Shown: positions 44,271 through 52,389, counted from the first letter of the stretch. The stretch is DNA of 56,333 bases from Candidatus Lambdaproteobacteria bacterium RIFOXYD2_FULL_56_26 (GCA_001783715.1 MFNF01000004.1:1-56333); one strand, 5' to 3'. Notes: generated by a model from the sequence alone, not told the origin. Numbers and translations: made by a program.

Positions 44271-44474
44271 ATGACTCTTCACCCGTTGATAGCGTTTTCA
44301 ACTAGGAAGCCATTTCTGGAAGTTCCTGAAATGCCCGCTGGTTCGTTTTACGATAAAACTTTGGGGACTTGGAAAAAAGGGGAAAGCACGCTAGTTCAAC
44401 TGGCTGAATTTATGGCAGGGGGACAAACAAAAAAAGCTGATTTGGAAACTGGGGAAGACCAAAAGGGCGAGTGA
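44271..44474 (+). CDS. Putative RiPP (graspetide-like) precursor peptide
   Basis: 67 residues from the ATG at 44271, which has GAGGA 6 bases upstream. The in-frame ATG at 44259 lacks a site. The stop overlaps the GTG of an ATP-grasp ligase gene (GTGA). The leader has RKPFLEVPE, reminiscent of the PFFARFLE recognition motif of microviridin leaders. A possible double-glycine cleavage site ends FMAGG at residue 51. The 16 residues after it (from QTKKADLETG) hold two Thr, three Lys, two Asp and three Glu, and almost nothing else. These are the residue types that graspetide ligases join by ester or amide bonds. I do not recognise a named precursor family. The modification is inferred. Confidence 0.62.
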   Translation: MTLHPLIAFSTRKPFLEVPEMPAGSFYDKTLGTWKKGESTLVQLAEFMAGGQTKKADLETGEDQKGE

Positions 44475-45421
44475 AACCACAGGTATTGCTTCTGACTGGA
44501 ATCTACGATTTTTCTGCTGATTTGGTTGCTGTACAATTGCGGTCGGACGGTATTCCTTTTCTAAGACTGAACCGTGAACAAATGCACGAGTTTAGGTTTG
44601 AGTTGGATGCCGCAACTCCAAGGCTTCACGTTGTCGAACCTGAATCTGGAAACAGTTGGTTCATCGACAATGAGTTGGTGTCTGTTTGGTTTCGCCAGCC
44701 TGTCTTTTTAAGAAATACCCCTTCTATGCCACTCAGCCCCGAAGAACAGCTATCCCGATCACAGTGGATGGGGTTTCTTCGAGCAATGTGCGTCTTTGAT
44801 AACGCTAGATGGATGAACTGGCCACAGGCAACCTATTTGGCTGAGAGTAAGCCATATCAGCTTTTGGTAGCAGGACGTTGTGGCTTTGCCCTACCTCCGA
44901 CGAGCATTGGGAATGTATTGCCATCAGCTTTTAGGGAAGCAAAAAAAGAACAAATTCTCAAATCCGTTGATTCGGTTTTGCTGAAAGATGGGCAGGATTG
45001 CCTGTTTACATTCAGCACTCAAGTTGAGCCCGCACTGCTTCAAACCCAGCAATTGACACAAGTACCCTTTATTTTGCAGGAGTACGTTGCCGACAAGACT
45101 GACATCAGGGTGACAGTTATTGGGAAAAAGATTTTTGCCGTGAAAATTTTATCTAAAGGAAAACCCATCCAAGGAGATTGGAGAATTACAAAAAAGGATC
45201 AACTGGAATACACGGACTTTTCGCTTCCTCTGTCAGTCGAGAAAGCATGCTTTGAGCTGACTTCAATCCTTGGATTAAACTACTCTGCGATTGATTTGCT
45301 TGAAACAAAAGATGGTTTTATTTTTCTAGAAGTGAACCCCACAGGCGAATGGGGCTGGCTTAAATCAGATTCCAGGCCTTTGGATCGAGAAATTGCATCT
45401 TGGCTTTCCCTCAAACAATAA
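44471..45421 (+). CDS. ATP-grasp peptide ligase (MvdD/RimK-like)
   Basis: 316 residues from a GTG overlapping the peptide gene stop. The N-terminal domain (LLTGIYDFSADLVAVQLRSDG, then LRLNREQ) and ESKPYQLLVAGRCGFALPPT match the MvdC/MvdD maturases that make omega-ester or omega-amide rings in microviridin-type peptides. The ATP-grasp core shows FILQEYVADKTDIRVTVIG and the metal-binding end FLEVNPTGEWGW. The coding sequence is clearly more AT-rich than the nif genes on both sides. A RimK-like ligase with another small substrate is the main alternative. Confidence 0.82.
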   Translation: MKPQVLLLTGIYDFSADLVAVQLRSDGIPFLRLNREQMHEFRFELDAATPRLHVVEPESGNSWFIDNELVSVWFRQPVFLRNTPSMPLSPEEQLSRSQWMGFLRAMCVFDNARWMNWPQATYLAESKPYQLLVAGRCGFALPPTSIGNVLPSAFREAKKEQILKSVDSVLLKDGQDCLFTFSTQVEPALLQTQQLTQVPFILQEYVADKTDIRVTVIGKKIFAVKILSKGKPIQGDWRITKKDQLEYTDFSLPLSVEKACFELTSILGLNYSAIDLLETKDGFIFLEVNPTGEWGWLKSDSRPLDREIASWLSLKQ

Positions 45422-45427
45422 GTTGGT

Positions 45428-46096
45428 ATGATGAAAGCAAAACTTAGCGGATGTATGCTTCGGATATTGGAGGAACTCTTCCCTGCTTTTGAGTACCTGA
45501 GGCAGAAAAAGCGGAAAGTAGAGAAAATAAAAAAACAGGATTTTGAACATTTCAACGAGTTTGAAGTATATCGGGAATTGTCTCCAGAAATACTGAAAGA
45601 GAGGCTCTTAGAAGAACATAAAAGAGCTGATAGCATTGACGAGAAAACTTTTAAATTTACACTCGCATTTAGCGTTGGACTAGCCGTCTTAAGCGGAGGA
45701 GCCACAATTTTTTTGAAGACGGTTGCTGAGGGATTTCTTGAGTTTCTTGGCTTTGTTTTGACAAGCTCAGCAGCATTTTACATGCTAGTGGGAGGGCTTA
45801 CAGCCTTGGGCGCAATTGGGACGATGCCAAAATATGGTTTTGGGACACATTTCAGGCACAAACTTGCAAAAGATGAAATAAACACTTTGGTTTACGCACT
45901 AATCGGTCAGGAGCAGGTCAATCTGATCCGGCAAATGAGGAACGAGACCGCATATTTAAACTTAAGAAACGGCTTTTTGTTACTTATCATTACACTAGTA
46001 TTGGTTCCATTATACTCAATTTTAAAACATACTTTCCTATTTGATGCGTATTGTGAAGTTTTGTTTTTTTGCCCTGTAGAGTTTTTTCTTTTTTAA
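45428..46096 (+). CDS. Predicted three-helix membrane protein of ATP-grasp cassette
   Basis: 222 residues, unknown family. The first 75 residues are charged and helical with a lysine-rich stretch (LRQKKRKVEKIKK) and LLEEHKRADSIDEK. Predicted membrane helices lie at about 76-97, 103-131 and 181-203. The C-terminus is hydrophobic and aromatic. The gene starts 6 bases after the ATP-grasp stop and has the same AT-rich composition, so it belongs to that cassette. Export, self-immunity or signalling are possible roles; nothing in the sequence decides between them. Confidence 0.55.
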   Translation: MMKAKLSGCMLRILEELFPAFEYLRQKKRKVEKIKKQDFEHFNEFEVYRELSPEILKERLLEEHKRADSIDEKTFKFTLAFSVGLAVLSGGATIFLKTVAEGFLEFLGFVLTSSAAFYMLVGGLTALGAIGTMPKYGFGTHFRHKLAKDEINTLVYALIGQEQVNLIRQMRNETAYLNLRNGFLLLIITLVLVPLYSILKHTFLFDAYCEVLFFCPVEFFLF

Positions 46097-46102
46097 ACAT
46101 CA

Positions 46103-46156
46103 CCCCACCGACCTCCTGGGAGGTTGGACGACCTTTTTTAAAGGAGGTCGGCGGGG
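46103..46156. terminator. Long inverted repeat closing the AT-rich cassette
   Basis: CCCCACCGACCTCC (46103-46116) pairs with GGAGGTCGGCGGGG (46143-46156), 13 of 14 bases. A smaller perfect hairpin ACCTCC-TG-GGAGGT (46111-46124) shares one arm, so the two foldings exclude each other. The position between converging transcripts (cassette rightward, nifV leftward) suits a bidirectional terminator, but it could also be a scar of insertion. Confidence 0.5.
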
Positions 46157-46249
46157 CGAAAGGGCGGCCAGGTAGGCAAAGGCAGTTCAGTCGGGGGGCG
46201 GTTAAAAGTTACCCCGCCGGGGGGCACCCCAAAAGCGGATTGCGTCCGG

Positions 46250-47347
46250 TTAAGGGCGGCCCAGGTGGATCAGGTCCAGGTCGGAGAGGACGGACTTTTT
46301 GGCGGTGGCCAGCGCCCGGACTCGGTCAAGCAGTTCGCCGATCTCAAAACCGGCGGTCAGCCCCAGGGATTCCAGCTTGTAACGCAACGCCCGGCGGCCC
46401 GAATGTTTGCCGATCACAATTTGCCGCTGTGCCCCTACCCATTCCGGGGCGTAGGGCTCGTAGTTCTTGGGGTCCTTGAGCACCCCGTCGGCGTGGATGC
46501 CAGATTCGTGGCAAAAGATTTCTTCACCGATCACACTTTTGTTGACCGGAATCGCCCGGCCCGCAGCCAAGGCCACAAACCTCGCCAAGTCCTTTAGCCC
46601 CTCGGTCTTGAGTCCTTCTTGGTGCAGGTGGTAACGAAGCACCATGGCGGTCTCCTCCAAAGGCGCATTGCCCGCCCGCTCCCCCAGGCCCAACACGGTG
46701 GTGTCGATCACCTGAAACCCGGCCCGCACCGCTGCCAGTCCGTTGGCGGTGGCCATGCCAAAGTCGTTGTGGCTGTGGATCTCCGCTTTGGTCTTGAGCT
46801 TTTGGACCAAAGGCTGGAAAAAGTCCACCAGTCCAAAGGGGTCCAGCAGGCCCAAGGTGTCACAAAACCGCACCCGAACCGCACCCAAGGCTTCTGCCTG
46901 TTGGGCGTAGTCCAACAAAAATTCGGGGTTGGCCCTCGTACTGTCTTCAGCCCCCACCGAGACCTCCACCCCTTCATAGGCCAGGAACTCCAGGCACCGG
47001 CGCTGTTGGGCCAAAACCTCCCCTTTGTTCCAGCCCAGCTTGCCTTCAATCAATTGGTCGGACACCGGCAGGGACAGGTGCAGCACCTTGGCCCCGGTGG
47101 CCAAGGAAGCCTCCAGGTCGCCCAAGGCGGCCCGGTTCCAGGCCACCACCTTGGCCTTGAGCCCCAGAGCCACGATCTCCCGGATCGCCTGGGCCTCTAC
47201 CTTGCCCATCGCCGGGACCCCGGCCTCGATGTAGTTGACCCCCAGTGCGTCCAGCCGCTGGGCAATCTCCACCTTCTCTTGGGTGGTGAACGAAACCCCA
47301 GGGGTTTGTTCCCCGTCCCGCAAGGTTGTATCCAGGATTTCGATCAT
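46250..47347 (-). CDS. nifV: Homocitrate synthase
   Basis: 365 residues from the ATG at 47347, 7 bases after the nifT stop. It condenses acetyl-CoA and 2-oxoglutarate to homocitrate, the organic part of FeMo-cofactor. The DTTLRDGEQTPGV start, the metal-binding HSHNDFGMA motif and CHESGIHADGVLKDP identify the alpha-isopropylmalate/homocitrate synthase family, and the absence of the long C-terminal regulatory domain favours NifV. A longer in-frame start at 47527 would overlap nifT and is rejected. Confidence 0.95.
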   Translation of the reverse strand: MIEILDTTLRDGEQTPGVSFTTQEKVEIAQRLDALGVNYIEAGVPAMGKVEAQAIREIVALGLKAKVVAWNRAALGDLEASLATGAKVLHLSLPVSDQLIEGKLGWNKGEVLAQQRRCLEFLAYEGVEVSVGAEDSTRANPEFLLDYAQQAEALGAVRVRFCDTLGLLDPFGLVDFFQPLVQKLKTKAEIHSHNDFGMATANGLAAVRAGFQVIDTTVLGLGERAGNAPLEETAMVLRYHLHQEGLKTEGLKDLARFVALAAGRAIPVNKSVIGEEIFCHESGIHADGVLKDPKNYEPYAPEWVGAQRQIVIGKHSGRRALRYKLESLGLTAGFEIGELLDRVRALATAKKSVLSDLDLIHLGRP

Positions 47348-47354
47348 CTTGACC

Positions 47355-47555
47355 TCAGAGTTTTTTGGCTTCCAGGGTGATGGGGAACTTCGGTTCTTTG
47401 GGCAACGGCTCCAGGTACAAGGACAACCCACCTTCCAGGTCCCACTGTCCGCCAAAGACAAAGGCCGGGTCGGTCTTGACCACCTTGGCTTCCAGGTCCT
47501 TTTTGGGGATATAAACGGAGAAGCCAAATTCCTTTTTGCTGACCATGACTTTCAT
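47355..47555 (-). CDS. nifT: NifT/FixU small protein
   Basis: 66 residues, MKVMVSKKEFGFSVYIPKKD through PITLEAKKL. This matches the short, beta-rich NifT (FixU) family found next to nifB or nifK. Its role is not known and it is dispensable in Klebsiella and Azotobacter. The ATG overlaps the nifB stop (ATGA). Confidence 0.9.
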   Translation of the reverse strand: MKVMVSKKEFGFSVYIPKKDLEAKVVKTDPAFVFGGQWDLEGGLSLYLEPLPKEPKFPITLEAKKL

Positions 47556-48928
47556 GATACCTCTTGGATCAAAGTGGGCTTTTGCTCTAGCCCCGCACGG
47601 GCTAAAACCTGCTCGGCGGCGGCCTTGACGGCCTCGACCAGAGGCTTGGAAGACTGGTCCACCACCGGCAGAATCCCGGCGGCCTCCAGCTTTTTGTAGA
47701 TCGGAAAGCCCACTTTGAGGCAAACCAACGCCTGGGTGTCGCAAAGCAGCTCCAGGGTCTTTTGCAACAAAGTTTCTTTGTCCCCGCAGGTGTCGTCGCC
47801 GGTGCAGTAGCTGGCCTGGGGACGGCGGATCTCCTTGAGTACCGCCTGTTTGCCGGTGACCTCAAAAATGTAGAACTTGTCGGCATGGCCAAAATGTTGG
47901 TTCACAAGCCCCATCGACTCGCTGCAAGCAGCGATCAGGAAGCTGGGCTCCTGGTTCTTTTTGGTGCGACCCAAAGCGAAGGAGACCCGTTTGCGCCACA
48001 GCTCCCGTTGTTTGGCTCCGTTGTCTTCAGGGGTTTCCAGGTCCACCCACTTTTCCTTGCCGAACTCGCCAAACCGGTCTTCCCCCAGCTTGCCAATGGC
48101 ATCGGCCCGGCACTGGTGGCAGTGGGTCATCTGTTTCATGTCGCCGCAGGCTTCCCTCACGGTCTTCATCTCCTCTTCGGTCGGCTCGGGCTGTCCTTGC
48201 AGACCAAAAACCGTGCCGTGCTCCGGTTGGGAGATCAAAGGCATGATGTTGTGCAAAAAGGCCCCCATTTTCTTGAGCTTTTGGGACAACGCAGGAAGCT
48301 CCTGGTCGTTGATTCCGGGCATCATCAGGCTGTTGACCTTAACCATCACCCCCAGGTTGACCAAGGCCCGCAACCCCTCTTGTTGCCTTGCCAGAAAATG
48401 GGCCATTGCCTCCAAGTCGTTGCGTTTTTGCCCTTCCCACTTGACCCAGGCGTAAATTTTTTGGGCCGTCCTGGGGTTTAAGGTGTTGATCGTAACCGTC
48501 ACATGGTCCACTCCCAAAGCGGCGATCTGGTCGGCAAAACGGGGCAGCTCCAAACCGTTGGTGGAAAGACAAAGCTTGAGGTCCGGGAATTTTTCGGCAA
48601 TCCTGTTCATGGTTTCAAAACTTCGCTGGGAACTGCAAAGTGCGTCCCCCGGTCCGGCAATGCCGATCACCGAAAGCTCCTTGACCTCTTGGGCCACCAG
48701 GGACAGCTTTTTGATCGCTTCCTCTGGGGTCAGTCGGTCCACCACCACGCCGGGGCGGGATTCGTTGGCACAGTTGTACTTGCGGTTGCAGTAGTTGCAC
48801 TGGATGTTGCACCCAGGGGCTACGGCCAGGTGCATCCGGGCAAAGTAGTGGTGGGCCTGTTCGGAAAAACAGGGATGATCTTCGTTCCTCGGATCTTCCG
48901 GCGCAGTTTTTGGATTGCATTGGCTCAC
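47552..48928 (-). CDS. nifB: NifB, radical SAM FeMo-cofactor biosynthesis protein
   Basis: 458 residues from the GTG at 48928, which has GGAGG 6 bases upstream. The upstream in-frame codons pass through the sigma-54 promoter and cannot be coding. It fuses two [4Fe-4S] clusters with a carbide to make NifB-co. The radical SAM cysteines are C40, C44 and C47 in CNIQCNYC, followed by the NRKYNC extension typical of NifB. A C-terminal NifX-like domain (about residues 335-450) follows, as in proteobacterial NifB. It heads a leftward nifB-nifT-nifV operon. Confidence 0.96.
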   Translation of the reverse strand: MSQCNPKTAPEDPRNEDHPCFSEQAHHYFARMHLAVAPGCNIQCNYCNRKYNCANESRPGVVVDRLTPEEAIKKLSLVAQEVKELSVIGIAGPGDALCSSQRSFETMNRIAEKFPDLKLCLSTNGLELPRFADQIAALGVDHVTVTINTLNPRTAQKIYAWVKWEGQKRNDLEAMAHFLARQQEGLRALVNLGVMVKVNSLMMPGINDQELPALSQKLKKMGAFLHNIMPLISQPEHGTVFGLQGQPEPTEEEMKTVREACGDMKQMTHCHQCRADAIGKLGEDRFGEFGKEKWVDLETPEDNGAKQRELWRKRVSFALGRTKKNQEPSFLIAACSESMGLVNQHFGHADKFYIFEVTGKQAVLKEIRRPQASYCTGDDTCGDKETLLQKTLELLCDTQALVCLKVGFPIYKKLEAAGILPVVDQSSKPLVEAVKAAAEQVLARAGLEQKPTLIQEVS

Positions 48929-48985
48929 GTTAGCCTCCAAGTTAGGGGTTCCCAAAGGGGTTGGTTTTGGGTTTCCTTTGTTTAG

Positions 48986-49001
48986 AGCAAGCCCAAGGCC
49001 A
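48986..49001 (-). promoter_or_regulatory. Sigma-54 promoter of nifBTV
   Basis: On the minus strand TGGCCTTGGGCTTGCT matches TGGCAC-N5-TTGCW at the -24 TGGC and the whole -12 TTGCT. The predicted start near 48974 is about 46 bases before the nifB GTG. Confidence 0.82.
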
Positions 49002-49068
49002 GTTTGGTCCTTAGGCCTTAGAACCCCGTAAACATTGAGGGACCGGTTCCGATTGTTTTTGTCGGGCC

Positions 49069-49084
49069 TGTCGTAAAACCGACA
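49069..49084. promoter_or_regulatory. NifA upstream activator sequence for nifB
   Basis: TGT-CGTAAAACCG-ACA fits TGT-N10-ACA and is centred about 102 bases from the predicted nifB transcript start. GACAATTTGT (49081-49090) at its edge also occurs in the nifH-nifW control region at 40073. The site ends only 18 bases before the draT ATG on the other strand. Confidence 0.78.
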
Positions 49085-49102
49085 ATTTGTATCTTTTGAG
49101 AC

Positions 49103-49897
49103 ATGGAAAATCCCTACCTCCAGTACACCAATCTGATCGGGATCCCCACCCCGTTTTTTGCTTCGATCCAGTACAACGAAAGTCCTTCGGAGATACACAT
49201 CAACGGGGTTCGGGAGATGTACCAGCCTTTTTTTGAGGTTTTGGACCGGTTTGCGGAAGAGGACCATGCTCCACTTTTTTTTGAACACATGCGGGCTTTG
49301 TTTAACCTGGATGATCAAGAGCTTACCGGAAAGTCAAAACGATACCAAGCCGGCTTCATGCGGCTGATTCGAGGTTGGTTTTTTGACTCCAACCGGCCTG
49401 AAGGGGCGGTGCTCAAGGGCTGGGCGGAAAGCAGGTTCGGACTCAAGGCGCTGTACCACAACGGCATCCTGACCGGCATCCAAACTCCCGCCTACTTGGC
49501 TTACATGGCGGAGAAAATGCACCCTAGGTTTCATTACAATTCGATCTACGCCCAGCTGGATCTGGTGTATGAATATGTCCAACGGTACCTGGCCCGGTTT
49601 GGCCCCAAGGATGGACGGATCACGCTTTACCGGGGCTACAACGCCAACCGGGACGAATCGGAGCGGGTCGAGACCTTGGGCAGCCGGACCTGGGTGTTGC
49701 GCAACAACTGTCTGACCAGTTATTCAACCAAGTTGGAGCGGGCCAGCGAGTTTGGGGACCGGTTGATCAAGATCAGCGCCCCGGTGCAAAAAATCTTTTG
49801 CTGCGCCGAGCCAATGGGCGGGAAATTTCCTGCCGCCGAAGGGGAAATCATCCTTTTGGGCGGCGACTACCTCTCCGAGGAGGTGGACTTTTTTTAA
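49103..49897 (+). CDS. draT: NAD+-dinitrogen-reductase ADP-ribosyltransferase
   Basis: 264 residues. DraT moves ADP-ribose from NAD+ to the NifH arginine and shuts nitrogenase off after ammonium or darkness/energy signals. I recognise the opening QYTNLIGIPTPFFASIQYNE, DGRITLYRGYNANRDE and VLRNNCLTSYSTKLERASEFGD as DraT. It diverges from nifB. The 174-base gap holds the nifB promoter and NifA site, and no sigma-54 promoter faces draT, so its own transcription is probably independent of NifA. Confidence 0.92.
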   Translation: MENPYLQYTNLIGIPTPFFASIQYNESPSEIHINGVREMYQPFFEVLDRFAEEDHAPLFFEHMRALFNLDDQELTGKSKRYQAGFMRLIRGWFFDSNRPEGAVLKGWAESRFGLKALYHNGILTGIQTPAYLAYMAEKMHPRFHYNSIYAQLDLVYEYVQRYLARFGPKDGRITLYRGYNANRDESERVETLGSRTWVLRNNCLTSYSTKLERASEFGDRLIKISAPVQKIFCCAEPMGGKFPAAEGEIILLGGDYLSEEVDFF

Positions 49898-49914
49898 ACC
49901 TCACGAGGATTCCC

Positions 49915-51507
49915 ATGAGTACGGCCCTTGCCAAAGACATCCTTGAATACCACTTCTTGAGCAAACACCGGCCCGAAAAATACGCCGACAGCCTGCCCTT
50001 TTTGGATTGGGACAACCAACCCAGTCCATTCCAGGAATACCTGGGCACGACCAAACTGGAGCTACCCTTTTTGCAGCGCTCCTTGGGCCTGGGGGCAGAA
50101 TTTTTGTACCAGCCGGTCGCCCAACCGGCCAGACCGGTGGACCTGGAATCGGTCGGGGCCTTTTTGGAGCTGTCTTTGGCTCTTTCGGCCTGGAAGTCTT
50201 ATGGGGACGAAAGTTGGGCCTTGAGGATCAATCCTTCCAGCGGCAACCTGCACCCCACCGAGGCGCACTTGGTCTTGCCCCAACTCTCTGGGGTCTTCCA
50301 TTACCAACCTTTGCACCACCAACTGGAACAGCGAGCCGCTCTGGGGGCCGCCACCGTCCCTTTGGCAGCCATCCTGGGCCAAGGATTTTGGGTGGGCCTG
50401 ACCAGTCTGGCCATCCGGGAGTCTTGGAAGTATGGGGTCCGGGCGTTCCGGTACTGCCAACATGACCTGGGCCATGCCCTGGGGGCCTTGGGCTTTGCCG
50501 CCAATCTGCTGGGCTGGAAGGTAAAGCTGGTCAACGGGTTGGGGACCGAGGAGCTGGGGCAACTGTTGGGCTTTCCCAAGGTCCGCTGGACTCCAGGGGA
50601 AGAAGAGGAGCCGGAAGCCTTGGTTTGGGTCGGCCCTGGGGAGCCTTTGACCGAAGTGCCCACCGAGGCCCTAGAGCTTTTGGCTGGCCTCGATTGGACC
50701 GGAACCCCGGCCAAACTTTGTGAAGACAACCTGCCTTGGCAGCCCAACGAAGAGGCCGCCTTGTACAGCCGCCAATCCCACCGGCCTTATGCCCCGGTTT
50801 TGCTGCCCCAACGCCCCTGGTCCAAAACCCGACCCCAGTTGTACGATGCCGAAACCCTGGTCCGCCGCCGCCGTTCTGGCCAAGCCTACCAAGCAGCGGC
50901 CAGCGTGATGGACCAAGACCGCTTTTTTGCCCTGTTGGAGGCGACCTTACCCCGCCAGGGCTACGCCCCCTTTGATCTGGGGTTGCCCTGTCCGCCGGTC
51001 CATCTGGTCCTGTTTGTCCACCGGGTCACCGGACTCACCCCGGGGGTTTATCTCTACTGCCGGGCCGAGGAATCATTGGCCCAACTCAAAGAGGTCTTGG
51101 ACCCCCGGTTTCTTTGGTCACCCTTTGGGGATTCGGGCCTCTTTTTGTTGGAGCCAGGGGATGCAAGGCAGATGATCGGCCAAGCCTGCTGCAACCAAGC
51201 GATTGCCGCCAACTCCACCTTTTCCCTGGGCATGTTGGCCCCCTTTGGGGGGGTCGGGGAGGATGCCTCTTTGTACCGCCGTTTGTTCTGGGCTTGTGGC
51301 CTCGTGGGGCAGGTTCTCTACCTGGAGGCAGAAGCGGCAGGGTTCCGGGGAACCGGGATCGGTTGTTACCATGACGACCAGATCCACGACTTTTTGGGGA
51401 TCAAACACCAGGAGTTCCAAAGCCTCTACCACTTCACCATCGGCGGAGCGGTTGAGGACCAACGGCTGACCCACCAACCTCCCTACGATGCCAAGCGCAA
51501 CCGGTAA
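49915..51507 (+). CDS. Tandem-domain SagB/ThcOx-type nitroreductase-family protein
   Basis: 530 residues from the ATG at 49915 (ACGAGGATTCCC upstream), 17 bases after draT. Two copies of the flavin-dependent nitroreductase fold: the first about 60-250 (RINPSSGNLHPTEAHLVLP, ALGALGFAANLLGW), the second about 310-515 (VRRRRSGQAYQAA, IAANSTFSLGMLA, GIGCYHDDQIHDFL). This matches the SagB/ThcOx group, whose members oxidise azolines in peptide natural products or act in redox steps of unknown kind. There is no azoline-forming YcaO gene in the window. Coupling to draT suggests a nitrogenase-related redox role (inference). Confidence 0.82.
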   Translation: MSTALAKDILEYHFLSKHRPEKYADSLPFLDWDNQPSPFQEYLGTTKLELPFLQRSLGLGAEFLYQPVAQPARPVDLESVGAFLELSLALSAWKSYGDESWALRINPSSGNLHPTEAHLVLPQLSGVFHYQPLHHQLEQRAALGAATVPLAAILGQGFWVGLTSLAIRESWKYGVRAFRYCQHDLGHALGALGFAANLLGWKVKLVNGLGTEELGQLLGFPKVRWTPGEEEEPEALVWVGPGEPLTEVPTEALELLAGLDWTGTPAKLCEDNLPWQPNEEAALYSRQSHRPYAPVLLPQRPWSKTRPQLYDAETLVRRRRSGQAYQAAASVMDQDRFFALLEATLPRQGYAPFDLGLPCPPVHLVLFVHRVTGLTPGVYLYCRAEESLAQLKEVLDPRFLWSPFGDSGLFLLEPGDARQMIGQACCNQAIAANSTFSLGMLAPFGGVGEDASLYRRLFWACGLVGQVLYLEAEAAGFRGTGIGCYHDDQIHDFLGIKHQEFQSLYHFTIGGAVEDQRLTHQPPYDAKRNR

Positions 51508-51587
51508 AAGGGGGTCGGCTTGAGGGGGCCAGCGGGGATAGGTTCGATTAAGTCAGATGTGGAATGTTTTGAACAAGAGCGGTGCTT

Positions 51588-52385
51588 ATGAAGCGCAACA
51601 TATTCTTTTTTTTGGTGGTCTTCTTTGGTTTTGTTTCTTCACAGGCCCAAGAACTGCCAAAAAATTTTCCTAAACCTGGGCAACAGCCAGCTAATCCCTC
51701 CGCCGCACCAAGAGAAATAGGTGATACCTCTCCTTTCTTTTTTGAGGGGCAAACTCCATGGATAGGGGGTTCAGTTGGTGCATCGGTATATGAAATCACC
51801 AAAAGAGGTGTCAATGGGGGAGCAATATTCAAAGATGAGCTTGGCATAACATTAGGACACCTTGACCTTTTTGGTAGAGATTCCTCCTCTGGAAACGGGT
51901 GGTTATCCTATTTTGCCGCAGGATATTCTCAGGTTAACGGACAAACCTTCGGCGATGGCAGGTATGTGGACTCGTATATCGGTTCAATCGGAGAGTACTC
52001 GGCATTATATTCAATTTCAATGGCCTGGACAGTCGATAAGCTTAGCAAACATGATGGTCACAGAATTCAAGCGCTCTGGTTTTTAGGCCCATCGGTAGAA
52101 TATAATCGTTTCCTTATCCATGCGCACCTTTCTGAAGCCTCTGATCGTAGTGCTGCTTGTAAGCACGCAGTAGATAACAGAAAGACGGTAGAACTCAGAA
52201 AAGAGTGCGAAGAAGTCAAACAAGAAATATATTCAACAACTGTTTCTTTAATATCAGGACTTGTGGTGGGCTTACAGAATAATTTCTTTGGCCTTATTAC
52301 CTTTCAACCCTCCCTTCAAGCCCAAAATGATACTTATAGGTTGGCCCGGTCAAAACTGCTTTTAAGTGTTTGTTATAAATTTTGA
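51588..52385 (+). CDS. Secreted two-cysteine protein, Rhs-linked family, copy 1
   Basis: 265 residues from the ATG at 51588. A signal peptide (MKRNIFFFLVVFFGFVSS) with likely cleavage after SQA leads to a proline-rich linker and then beta-strand-like stretches ending in an aromatic residue (CYKF), as in outer-membrane barrels. The signature SEASDRSAACKHAV, then a second CEEV about 17 residues on, is shared with the proteins at 53374 and 54203. AT-rich compared with the genes to the left. The Rhs tip starts 4 bases after its stop. No known family. Confidence 0.5.
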   Translation: MKRNIFFFLVVFFGFVSSQAQELPKNFPKPGQQPANPSAAPREIGDTSPFFFEGQTPWIGGSVGASVYEITKRGVNGGAIFKDELGITLGHLDLFGRDSSSGNGWLSYFAAGYSQVNGQTFGDGRYVDSYIGSIGEYSALYSISMAWTVDKLSKHDGHRIQALWFLGPSVEYNRFLIHAHLSEASDRSAACKHAVDNRKTVELRKECEEVKQEIYSTTVSLISGLVVGLQNNFFGLITFQPSLQAQNDTYRLARSKLLLSVCYKF

Positions 52386-52389
52386 GATA

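Noticed and set aside
47348-47527. 60-residue extension of nifV
   Set aside because: It overlaps nifT in another frame and does not resemble homocitrate synthase.
48929-49318. N-terminal extension of nifB up to an in-frame start at 49318
   Set aside because: It would code through the sigma-54 promoter and NifA site, has no NifB similarity, and the GTG at 48928 has a strong ribosome-binding site.
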